DNA from: a virus
DNA length: 21,787 nucleotides
Virus record (IMG/VR): IMGVR_UViG_3300028829_005746
Span: 1-21,787 of that record
Direction: 5' to 3' (one strand)
Both the position numbers and the translations under genes were made by a program. The notes under the pieces were generated by a model, which worked only from the letters and a program-made list of their open reading frames with translations, made no database searches and was not told where the DNA came from. Of this stretch, positions 5,729 through 12,346 are shown one piece after another; the stretch's first letter is position 1; each line of letters begins with the position of its first letter.

Positions 5729-5896
5729 ATGAGTAATCCAGAAAAAAATCCTGTTTTTAAGATGAAAATCGACAACCTTGAGATTGTCAGTGACGGAAGT
5801 GTTCCGTCTGACTACCTTGATTTCGAACCAATCGCTCCGGACGAGTCTGACATCGCCGAAGAGCTCGGTTTGTTGGGGACTTACATAGACTTCTAA
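5729..5896 (+). CDS. 55-residue acidic early protein
   Basis: MSNPEKNPVFKMKIDNLEIV leads into a strongly acidic second half (SDYLDFEPIAPDESDIAEEL) with almost no basic residues. It is flanked by promoter cassette 4 and a strong terminator, making a one-gene early unit. The ATG lies about 7 bases after the predicted transcription start in the ATAAATTATG context. Very acidic small early phage proteins are often DNA mimics or inhibitors of host enzymes; that is only an analogy here. Confidence 0.65.
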   Translation: MSNPEKNPVFKMKIDNLEIVSDGSVPSDYLDFEPIAPDESDIAEELGLLGTYIDF

Positions 5897-5914
5897 ATTT
5901 TTTTCATAACGCAT

Positions 5915-5960
5915 GGGGCGAGAGAGTTTTCGTGATTTTTTTTCCTCTCTCGCTCCTTTT
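5915..5960 (+). terminator. Rho-independent terminator
   Basis: The 12-base arm GGGGCGAGAGAG (5915-5926) pairs with CTCTCTCGCTCC (5945-5956), with one G-T pair, over an 18-base T-rich loop, and TTTT follows. It closes the early gene group. Confidence 0.88.
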
Positions 5961-5965
5961 ACTTT

Positions 5966-6011
5966 CTTTTTACAAATTAAGACTTGACTTTCCACTAAAT
6001 TCTGACATAAT
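5966..6011 (+). promoter_or_regulatory. Early promoter cassette, copy 5, before the lysin gene
   Basis: CTTTTTAC is followed by TTGACT (5984-5989), 16 bases and CATAAT (6006-6011). The T-tract is one base closer to -35 than in the other copies. The ATG at 6021 would be about 3 bases into the message. Confidence 0.7.
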
Positions 6012-6020
6012 GTTTTATAG

Positions 6021-6467
6021 ATGATGAAAACAATACTAATTACTGCCTCTTTTATTTCTGCCCTTCTTGCGATTACCGGAGAAGGTTCTCAGTCAAAGAT
6101 TCGTTTCTCCGACGAGATCGTTGCCGCTACTTTGATTCTTGAAGCGGGTGGTGAGTATCACGAAGGTGCAATGGAAGCGGTCAACGAAATCATTGTGAAT
6201 CGTGCCGCAAAACGAAAATTGTCTGAAGCGATGGTATGTCTTCAAAGGTATCAGTTCTCTTGTTGGAATGACAAGGACGCTCAAGCCGGAATTAGTAAGG
6301 CGATGAAACATCCTCGTTGGGGTGAAGCGTTGCGGATTGTTCAAAGTCCAACTACGAATTACACGAAGGGTGCGGATCACTATCACGCTGATTACATCAA
6401 GATTCCTTACTGGGCGAAAAGTATGACAATCACCACTAAGATCGGGCGACACATCTTTTACAAATAA
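6021..6467 (+). CDS. SleB-type cell wall hydrolase (endolysin)
   Basis: Predicted peptidoglycan hydrolase of the SleB/Hydrolase_2 family. An N-terminal hydrophobic segment (MMKTILITASFISALLAITG) could be a secretion signal or signal-anchor. The family core follows: LILEAGGEYHEGAMEAVNEI then IVNR with the conserved Glu41 and Glu45, the CLQRYQFSCW block (about 73-82), and the C-terminal GADHYHADY (about 117-125), PYWA and IGRHIFYK. All hallmark blocks are present and 148 residues is typical. The promoter is of the early type, odd for a lysin, whereas the holin-like gene has a late-type box. It is followed by a TAATG-overlapping gene, so it also leads an operon. Confidence 0.88.
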   Translation: MMKTILITASFISALLAITGEGSQSKIRFSDEIVAATLILEAGGEYHEGAMEAVNEIIVNRAAKRKLSEAMVCLQRYQFSCWNDKDAQAGISKAMKHPRWGEALRIVQSPTTNYTKGADHYHADYIKIPYWAKSMTITTKIGRHIFYK

Positions 6468-6757
6468 TGTACTACTGCGACGAATTTCCCGGCGTATTCT
6501 ATCCTATGAAAACTACACCGACACAACTCGAACTTCCTTTGATCTGGCCGGAAGATCTCTATCCTGAAACAATCTTTGATCAATCTGATAAGGAGTATTA
6601 CGTGACTTTTAAAGTTGAAGACGGTGCAACTATGTCTGGAACGGTCATCGGTAGACGCAAGAATGGTGACTTCATTGTCGATCCCGGCGGAAGTGGTTAT
6701 TATCTCTTCGAAGCAAGATTCGATCAAATTGTAAACATATATTCAGAAATCTTTTGA
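6467..6757 (+). CDS. Small protein of unknown function
   Basis: A 96-residue protein, not recognised. It starts at the TAATG overlap with the lysin stop; an internal Met (MKTTPTQLELPL) is an alternative start. The second half (YYVTFKVEDGATMSGTVIGR, then RKNGDFIVDPGGSGYYLFE) looks like a small beta barrel. It ends one base before the next gene, so it belongs to the 6021-9701 operon that leads to gp33, gp59 and gp32. Confidence 0.7.
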   Translation: MYYCDEFPGVFYPMKTTPTQLELPLIWPEDLYPETIFDQSDKEYYVTFKVEDGATMSGTVIGRRKNGDFIVDPGGSGYYLFEARFDQIVNIYSEIF

Positions 6758-6758
6758 T

Positions 6759-7910
6759 ATGGCAAAACGTAAATTCCTAAAAAACGGTCTGGTCGCCGCT
6801 ACCGAGTCTAAATGGACTGGTGAAGAACCAACATGGCACGATGCCGATTCGTGGACTGATGAGAAAAAGAAGAAGACTTTGAGTCGGGCTCTGAACTTCT
6901 ACAACTACTATCTTAACACCGATGACTATTTCCCTATCATTGAGGAGTATGTCAAATCAATGGATCGCCCCTCCAACAAAACTACGTTGAAGATGATTCG
7001 TAAAGCGCCAAAGTGTATCGAGATCGTGAGTTGCGGTAAACTCGCAAGGATGATGAATCTGGGGATGCCTAAGTATCACAACGGCGTAGACTATGGTGTA
7101 GCGGTAGACAACCATCTACGAAAGATCTCGACTCTGGTTCCGGTTGAAAGGAATACAACCAAGACCACCAAGAAGAAAGTATCGGTTTACGATATGATGC
7201 AAGAACGCATTCGAGAGGGAGTTCTTGTTCGACTGGAAGAGATGCTGGATGAATGGATTATCAATCCTACCACAAAAATCTCCAAGATCAATGTGGGATC
7301 TCTACTGAAGAATGTAAACGCCCCGATCAGTTCTCTTGGATCTGTTGTAAGTTGGATCACTAAACAAAGAGATGAACTGATTGAAGCCCGAGACAAGAGC
7401 AATCTCGATTCGGTCGAAGGTTACTCCTATCTCAAGAAGCCCGCAATCAAGAAAAGAATTGCTCTTCTGGAAGAGATGTTGAACGATGTGGAGATCTACA
7501 AGTCTACAAAGAAGGCAACTCGGAAACCTCGAAAGACAAAGGAGAAGAGTGCTGACAAGTTGGTCGCAAAGATGAATTACCTGAAGTCTTCACCCGACTA
7601 CGGAGTTGCCTCGGTGAATCCGATCAAGGTCGTAGGATCAGTTAAGGTCTATCTCTTCAATGAGAAGTATCGTAAGTTGACAGTGCTTTCAACTACTAGT
7701 CTTTCTGGACTCTCGGTAAAGGGAACAACGATTCGCGATTACGACGAAAAGAACTCCTTCTCTATGAAGATAAGGAAACCCGAAGAGATACTGCCAATCA
7801 TTGTAAGTAAAACCGATAAACAAATCGCAAACGCTCTCAAGAAACTCACAACCAAGAAAACTTCGGCAAATGGTCGAGTCAACGATAACACCTTAATACT
7901 CAAAGCATGA
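6759..7910 (+). CDS. T4-like conserved protein upstream of gp33
   Basis: A 383-residue, Lys-rich soluble protein with no catalytic motif that I recognise. The N-terminus (MAKRKFLKNGLVAATESKWT) leads into a WHDADSWTDEKKKKTLSRAL region and a DYFPIIEEYVKSMDR helix; the middle (about 140-260) is charged and helical; the C-terminal part (YGVASVNPIKVVGSVKVYLF) looks like beta structure. I recall similar-sized uncharacterised proteins beside the gp33-gp59-gp32 group in marine T4-like phages. Its stop overlaps the gp33 start (ATGA), so it is co-translated with the late-transcription and replication genes, and a nucleic-acid role is a fair guess only. Confidence 0.75.
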   Translation: MAKRKFLKNGLVAATESKWTGEEPTWHDADSWTDEKKKKTLSRALNFYNYYLNTDDYFPIIEEYVKSMDRPSNKTTLKMIRKAPKCIEIVSCGKLARMMNLGMPKYHNGVDYGVAVDNHLRKISTLVPVERNTTKTTKKKVSVYDMMQERIREGVLVRLEEMLDEWIINPTTKISKINVGSLLKNVNAPISSLGSVVSWITKQRDELIEARDKSNLDSVEGYSYLKKPAIKKRIALLEEMLNDVEIYKSTKKATRKPRKTKEKSADKLVAKMNYLKSSPDYGVASVNPIKVVGSVKVYLFNEKYRKLTVLSTTSLSGLSVKGTTIRDYDEKNSFSMKIRKPEEILPIIVSKTDKQIANALKKLTTKKTSANGRVNDNTLILKA

Positions 7911-8149
7911 TGGCAGATGAAATACCAATTAAACCCGTAATTACTTTTGATGAACTTCGTATGAAAGTCGAGAAGTATGTTCAAACTGATGGAATGTCTT
8001 ATGTCGAAGCTATAGTTGATATCTGTAAGGTTAAGGAGATCGATCCGGAAGACATTGCAAAGATTATCAAGGGGCCATTGAAGGACAAACTAGAAGCCGA
8101 AGCAATGGAACGGAACATTATCAAGAGGACAACTGCATATCTTTTGTGA
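7907..8149 (+). CDS. 33: Late transcription coactivator gp33-like
   Basis: gp33 bridges the host RNA polymerase beta flap and the sliding clamp to activate late promoters. The 80-residue product is helical and acidic, with GMSYVEAIVDICKVKEIDPE in the middle and a block (KGPLKDKLEAEAMERNIIKR) matching the form of gp33 in marine T4-like phages, which are shorter than T4's 112 residues. The position directly before gp59 and gp32 matches the T4 order. The presence of TATAAATA late boxes in the window fits a working gp33. The start overlaps the stop of the preceding gene. The call rests on size, short motifs and context. Confidence 0.75.
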   Translation: MMADEIPIKPVITFDELRMKVEKYVQTDGMSYVEAIVDICKVKEIDPEDIAKIIKGPLKDKLEAEAMERNIIKRTTAYLL

Positions 8150-8724
8150 ATGGTTATACTGCATATCAAATTTACCTGTCTCTTAAACTTCATTTTACAA
8201 ATGATTCCTACGACGCAACCAAGTATGGTTTTAAAACCAGCGCTAACGAATCAACATTCTCGCGACGAAAGGATCGCTTCTTTTTTGAACGAATAGGGAG
8301 AAAGTATAAGGAGACTGATATTGTCATCGACTACTTCACTGCGAACTTCCTTGCCGGAGTCAAGTGGATAGGAGATATGAAAGAGGAAAACTACTCAAAG
8401 TATGTCAAGAGAATGGAGTCTCTTTCCTATGAATTTGAAAAAGATCTACGAACTCTTTCCGAACAATGCGACTCCTTTGATCAGATCTGTACAAGTACAA
8501 TCCCATTTGATTGCCTTTTGGCCGAAGAGATCTCATCGGAAACAATCGCGATCATCGATCTTCTGGTAAACAATCTTAAGCGACTCAAGAAAGATATTCG
8601 AGATCCTCTTGGAGTGTACACCGAACAAATTGAAAACATTTTGAAGTATAAATTACTTCTATCTCGAAGGAATATACAGACAAAAAAACTTGTAAATATT
8701 GTAAGAAAAGTCTTTACAAAGTGA
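8146..8724 (+). CDS. 59: Replicative helicase loader gp59
   Basis: gp59 loads the gp41 helicase onto gp32-coated single-stranded DNA at forks. The N-terminus reads MNGYTAYQIYLSLKLHFTND, then SYDATKYGFKTSANESTFSRR with KDRFFFERIGRKY, the diagnostic gp59 pattern; the all-helical remainder and 192-residue length also fit (T4: 217). The start is GTG, overlapping the gp33 stop (GTGA), which ties its translation to gp33. It stands just before gp32, its direct partner. Confidence 0.88.
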   Translation: MNGYTAYQIYLSLKLHFTNDSYDATKYGFKTSANESTFSRRKDRFFFERIGRKYKETDIVIDYFTANFLAGVKWIGDMKEENYSKYVKRMESLSYEFEKDLRTLSEQCDSFDQICTSTIPFDCLLAEEISSETIAIIDLLVNNLKRLKKDIRDPLGVYTEQIENILKYKLLLSRRNIQTKKLVNIVRKVFTK

Positions 8725-8741
8725 TTGAAATCTGTTATATT
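8713..8741 (+). promoter_or_regulatory. Possible gp32 promoter (TTTACA-N17-TATATT)
   Basis: TTTACA (8713-8718) and TATATT (8736-8741) stand 17 bases apart over the gp59 stop. It would give gp32 its own transcript, as in T4, with about 45 untranslated bases. The region is A/T-rich, so the match may be chance. Confidence 0.4.
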
Positions 8742-8792
8742 ACTTCTTCACACACAAAAAAATACATTGTTATATACTAAAATACAAAATAT

Positions 8793-9701
8793 ATGTCATT
8801 CGAAAAACTAAAAGCAAATCGACTTGCGTCGATAGAAAAGTTGGTAAACGCCGCCGAAAGCGTCTCTGAAAAGAAGTCTTATGGAGACGACCGAGAGTGG
8901 AAACCAACAGTTGATAAAGCAGGTAATGGTTATGCCGTTATCCGCTTCCTACCATCGGCGACTGCCGAAGATCTTCCTTGGGTTCGTTTCTGGGATCATG
9001 GTTTCAAGGGGCCAACCGGCAGGTGGTACATTGAGAGATCTCTTACTTCAATTGGTCAACAAGATCCATTGAGTGAGTTGAATTCTCAGTTGTGGAACTC
9101 AGGAAGGGAAGAGGACAAGGAATTGGTTCGTCAACGCAAGCGTCGTTTGCATTACGTATCAAACATTCTTGTGATCTCGGATTCATCGAATCCATCAAAC
9201 GAAGGTAAGGTCTTTCTTTACAAGTATGGAAAGAAGATCTTCGATAAGGTTATGGATGTGATGCAGCCTCAGTTCGAGGATGAGAAACCTATCAACCCAT
9301 TTGACTTCTGGGGTGGAGCGAACTTCAAGTTGAAGATTCGTAATGTTGAAGGTTATCGCAACTACGATAAGTCAGAGTTCGATTCTGTCACCGAACTCTT
9401 TGAAGGTGATGAAGACAAGTTGAAGAAGGTCTATGACAATCTTCATGGATTGAATGAGTTCATCGATCCGTCAAGTTACAAGTCTTACGCTGAACTCAAG
9501 AAGAAGTTATATGAGGTACTTGGTGAAGAAGATGTAGCCAACACCTTTTCGGTAGAACAAACTACCGAGCTCAATGAAACCCGTGAAGAGCGAGTGGACG
9601 CACCCGCACCGAGGAGCGAGGATCAGAGTGTTAGTTCATCAAGCAATGATGAAGGTGAGGAAGACACCTTGGCATATTTCGCCAAGTTGGCTCAGGACTA
9701 A
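8793..9701 (+). CDS. 32: Single-stranded DNA-binding protein gp32
   Basis: Coats single-stranded DNA in replication, recombination and repair. The basic N-terminal region (FEKLKANRLASIEKLV) is the cooperativity domain. The OB-fold core has FWDHGFKGPTGRWYIERSLT, KRRLHYVSNILVISD, NEGKVFLYKYGKKIFDKV, NPFDFWGGANFKLKI and GYRNYDKSEF, all strongly typical. The C-terminal ~50 residues are acidic and Ser/Glu-rich and end DTLAYFAKLAQD, the usual protein-interaction tail. The zinc cysteines of T4 gp32 (C87 and C90) are replaced: here the site reads QQDPLSELN, with D91 and S94, although H69 remains. At 302 residues the length matches T4 (301). A strong terminator follows. Confidence 0.97.
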   Translation: MSFEKLKANRLASIEKLVNAAESVSEKKSYGDDREWKPTVDKAGNGYAVIRFLPSATAEDLPWVRFWDHGFKGPTGRWYIERSLTSIGQQDPLSELNSQLWNSGREEDKELVRQRKRRLHYVSNILVISDSSNPSNEGKVFLYKYGKKIFDKVMDVMQPQFEDEKPINPFDFWGGANFKLKIRNVEGYRNYDKSEFDSVTELFEGDEDKLKKVYDNLHGLNEFIDPSSYKSYAELKKKLYEVLGEEDVANTFSVEQTTELNETREERVDAPAPRSEDQSVSSSSNDEGEEDTLAYFAKLAQD

Positions 9702-9722
9702 CCTAACTGATAAACAAAATAC

Positions 9723-9760
9723 AGAGGCGATACTGGAGAAATCTGGTATCGCCTCTTTTT
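9723..9760 (+). terminator. Rho-independent terminator after gp32
   Basis: An 11-bp perfect stem, AGAGGCGATAC (9723-9733) with GTATCGCCTCT (9746-9756), is extended by four inner pairs (two G-T) to a GAAA tetraloop (9738-9741), then TTTT. It separates gp32 from the convergent tape measure gene; the T-run favours the plus strand. Confidence 0.93.
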
Positions 9761-9763
9761 CAT

Positions 9764-11479
9764 TTAAGCGAGAGCATATGGTGATGGTTGTGTTAGGGCA
9801 TTTGATTCTTCCGGATGCTCACTTCCGTTGAATGTAGTGTTACTGTTGTTCACCACTGTAGTTTGTGGAGCTCCTTCTCCGCCTGATACTACAACAGTCG
9901 ATGGTTGTGATTTTGCGTCAGCGATATTTGCCATTCCGACTTCCATTTCAGCGCCCGTATTGTTTCTCGATTCGGCAAAAAGTCTTGCATGTTCTGCTTT
10001 AAACTCATCGGAGAACATACCCTCGTGACCTTGACTTGCTGCAAACAATTTACCTTCTTGGAATTCTGCAGCTATTTTTAGTCTATCTTCTTCGGTCTTT
10101 GCCTCCGCTAACGCATCCTCTAGTGAGAGGAGAGCAAGTTGTTGTTGATCGCTGAATTTATCAAAACGTGAACCAGTCTCGGCCGGAACTGCCTCTGCCT
10201 CGGGAACTATTTCTTCTCGTTTCAAACGATCCTCCGCTGACTCTTCTTTATTAATCCTGCTTGCGGCGGAAATTGCATTTGCATATCGAGGATCAACAGG
10301 CATTACCGACTGACCGTCTTTTTCGGCCGGAGAAAATATCTTTTTAAAAAAACCTCCTGCTTTCTTAAATGGTTCTGGTATTAAACCTGATATCTTCTCC
10401 TTTATCATGTCAACCATATCCATAAAAACGTCTCTTATAACCCTTCCGATATTTTGGCCAACTTCAAGCAATTTTGGTAAAAGGGTTTCCGATAAGAATG
10501 TTGGAACAGTTTCTACTAAGAAGGGAATAAGAGTGTCTGACAAGAATCCGCCAAGTCTTGCTGGAAGTTCAACGAATTGCAGTTTTAAACCATTTAGTAA
10601 TAGACCTAAGAGTCCTCCACCTTCTCCATCACCTATAAACTGCATTTTTATGGATTCCCAAATTTTTCCGAGAGCCTCTTTAAATGCATCTGTATCTCCA
10701 CTAAACAAGGCCTTGACTGCATCAAAGACTCCACTCAATACTCCCTTAATACCGTCAGTAATATTCGCAAGAGAGTCATTAAACATCTTTCCAAAATCTC
10801 CCAATCCAAATATACCACTTATCTTCTCTACAAGACCACCAATTAAACCTAAAGTATCTCCAATAACAGCATCGAACACACCAATATAGAAAGCTTCGAT
10901 AGCACCCATTATACCACCTTCTTTATATCCCTTTATTGATTCGACAATCCCCTTGAATACACCAAACGCTATCGTAAGAGGAAATGCAACTTTAGAAAAC
11001 ACTCTTCCCAAAGCAGGTAAGAACTTACCTAAAGATCCACCCTTTCCAAAAATTTTAAACAATGTGCCAGATTTTCCAAAAAGATTTCCAAATTTAGTAA
11101 AGATTGGTGAAATTTTGCCTAAGGCCGCTCCCAAAGGAGAGAAAATCAATGCGAGATCTGCAAAAAATCCCTTACTCTGTTTCTTTTCGCTCTTCTCCTT
11201 TTCTTTGCTGGGTTTATTGGTTCCAGCAGCAATGCTTTTTAGGAGTGTCAGTTGTTCTCTTTCTTTTTCGGACTTTTCAAGATCGTTACCGAGTATAGAA
11301 TCCTTCAAAGATTTGAAAGAATTTGTCCCCTTATTTCGAGTGAGTTGACCCTCCCTTGTAAGTTCCTTTTTGAAAGTTTCCTTTAGAGACTTGATAGAAT
11401 TAGATCCACTATTTCGATCTAATTGTCCCTCTGCTCTAAGTCTTTCTATGACTCCTAAAAATGATGATTCTTCAGCCAT
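9764..11479 (-). CDS. Tail tape measure protein (gp29-like)
   Basis: Sets tail length and fills the tail tube. The 571-residue product has a charged N-terminus, a long hydrophobic, glycine-rich centre (about 104-240: FFADLALIFSPLGAALGKIS, GSLGKFLPALGRVFSKVAF, GGIMGAIEAFYIGVFDAVIG), amphipathic helices to about 390, and a polar Glu/Ala-rich coiled tail. T4 gp29 is 590 residues, so tail length should be T4-like. The N-terminus holds a 26-residue duplication (EGQLDRNSGSNSIKSLK at 17, EGQLTRNKGTNSFKSLK at 43). The gene lies directly after the gp26-type chaperone and its frameshift extension, the standard G - G-T - tape measure order; its start overlaps the end of that extension by 8 bases. Confidence 0.82.
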   Translation of the reverse strand: MAEESSFLGVIERLRAEGQLDRNSGSNSIKSLKETFKKELTREGQLTRNKGTNSFKSLKDSILGNDLEKSEKEREQLTLLKSIAAGTNKPSKEKEKSEKKQSKGFFADLALIFSPLGAALGKISPIFTKFGNLFGKSGTLFKIFGKGGSLGKFLPALGRVFSKVAFPLTIAFGVFKGIVESIKGYKEGGIMGAIEAFYIGVFDAVIGDTLGLIGGLVEKISGIFGLGDFGKMFNDSLANITDGIKGVLSGVFDAVKALFSGDTDAFKEALGKIWESIKMQFIGDGEGGGLLGLLLNGLKLQFVELPARLGGFLSDTLIPFLVETVPTFLSETLLPKLLEVGQNIGRVIRDVFMDMVDMIKEKISGLIPEPFKKAGGFFKKIFSPAEKDGQSVMPVDPRYANAISAASRINKEESAEDRLKREEIVPEAEAVPAETGSRFDKFSDQQQLALLSLEDALAEAKTEEDRLKIAAEFQEGKLFAASQGHEGMFSDEFKAEHARLFAESRNNTGAEMEVGMANIADAKSQPSTVVVSGGEGAPQTTVVNNSNTTFNGSEHPEESNALTQPSPYALA

Positions 11480-11657
11480 GGTTTTTCTTTAACCTTTCGT
11501 TTTCCTCTCTTATCCAATCCAATAACATAGAAACATATATTTGCCTTTCCCACGGAATCATATTATTCAATTCTGATAAACTATAATTATGATGTTGCAT
11601 CATGGAAAAATTAGTTTGATAGTGATTGGCGAGTGAATCGTGAGAAAGGCAAATTAG
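11472..11657 (-). CDS. T-extension of the tail assembly chaperone, reached by -1 frameshift
   Basis: This frame is open from the slippery site to the TGA at 11474-11472 with no stop between (61 codons). It begins LICLSHDSLANHYQTNFSMM and continues QHHNYSLSELNNMIPWERQI, then YVSMLLDWIREENERLKKNHG. An internal ATG-ATG at 11603-11598 could also start a free 43-residue protein. The conserved-looking text begins upstream of that ATG, which argues for production as a fusion to the gp26-like protein (229 + 61 = 290 residues). It fills what would otherwise be a 174-base gap before the tape measure start. Function inferred: recruits tape measure and tail-tube subunits, as T domains do in lambda-type G-T. 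Confidence 0.8.
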   Translation of the reverse strand, partial: LICLSHDSLANHYQTNFSMMQHHNYSLSELNNMIPWERQIYVSMLLDWIREENERLKKNHG

Positions 11658-12343
11658 AAAAAAGATTGGATTCCTTCTAATGTGTAGGTGTTCTCATGTC
11701 CACACTCCGAACATTTAAAATTAACGGTGTGTTTTAGTGTTGGTTGATTTTTTATAAAATTCTGAATCTCTTCTAAATTTTTATGAGTAAAAGAATCGAT
11801 GAATGCATCTAGTTCCTCTTTGCTGACATTATTGACAGAATATACATTATCTTCATCATATATGGTTTCGATTACTGTAGAGATAATTGAGTTGATATCA
11901 TTATCATCTATGTTTCCCAATCTCTTAATTGAAACTGGAGAGAGCGTTATACCCACACCTTTAGACAATTCTATATTATTATCAGGAACTGTCTCCGGAA
12001 AATCAACTGCAACATCATTGAGGTTGACAGTCACTTTATTCTTAGCTCCACATTTTTTACACGACAAAGAAAATTCACTAGACTCTCCTACACTCTTTTC
12101 TCGCAATTTGAGAAGAACGTATTCTAAATCGTAAGTCATTAAAGAATCCACATCTATCTTTCCAAATGTACATTCTTTAATTATTTCTTTTATTGATGAT
12201 TCTATTTGAGAGGCATCATTTGATTCTTGAGCAATCATAAGTATCTTCTCTTCTTTTACGAGAAAAGGTCGATACTTAAGTTTCTTTTTGGTCGATGGTA
12301 CAACTAAATTGTACGTCGGCGTTTCTAATACTGGTAATGGCAT
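11654..12343 (-). CDS. 26: gp26-like tail/baseplate assembly chaperone (G protein)
   Basis: A 229-residue protein of the T4 gp26 family, annotated as baseplate hub assembly protein and probably a tape measure chaperone. The start MPLPVLETPTYNLVVPSTKK with LKYRPFLVKEEKIL is typical. Two CxxC pairs, C95/C98 (SLSCKKCGAKNK) and C211/C214 (FKCSECGHENTYTLEG), should form a zinc site. The centre (about 140-200) is helical and acidic. The last codons are the slippery heptamer and the stop, so a fraction of ribosomes should make the longer G-T fusion. It lies 3 bases after the tail-tube-like gene, in one minus-strand operon with the tape measure. Confidence 0.85.
   Translation of the reverse strand: MPLPVLETPTYNLVVPSTKKKLKYRPFLVKEEKILMIAQESNDASQIESSIKEIIKECTFGKIDVDSLMTYDLEYVLLKLREKSVGESSEFSLSCKKCGAKNKVTVNLNDVAVDFPETVPDNNIELSKGVGITLSPVSIKRLGNIDDNDINSIISTVIETIYDEDNVYSVNNVSKEELDAFIDSFTHKNLEEIQNFIKNQPTLKHTVNFKCSECGHENTYTLEGIQSFF
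11657..11663 (-). promoter_or_regulatory. -1 programmed frameshift site (U UUU UUC)
   Basis: The last codons of the gp26-like gene read TCT TTT TTC TAA on the minus strand. T-TTT-TTC is in the right phase (X XXY YYZ) and lies directly before the stop. A -1 slip continues straight into the open T frame. I see no strong downstream hairpin. Confidence 0.8.
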
Positions 12344-12346
12344 AAT

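Noticed and set aside
5720-5995. 91-codon minus-strand ORF across the acidic gene and the terminator
   Set aside because: It runs through a terminator stem and a promoter and is opposite a better-supported gene.
10407-11348. Long plus-strand ORFs (160 and 131 codons) opposite the tape measure gene
   Set aside because: They are Pro/Ser/Lys-rich mirror images of Gly/Leu/Phe-rich tape measure codons; the minus-strand protein has a clear family pattern.
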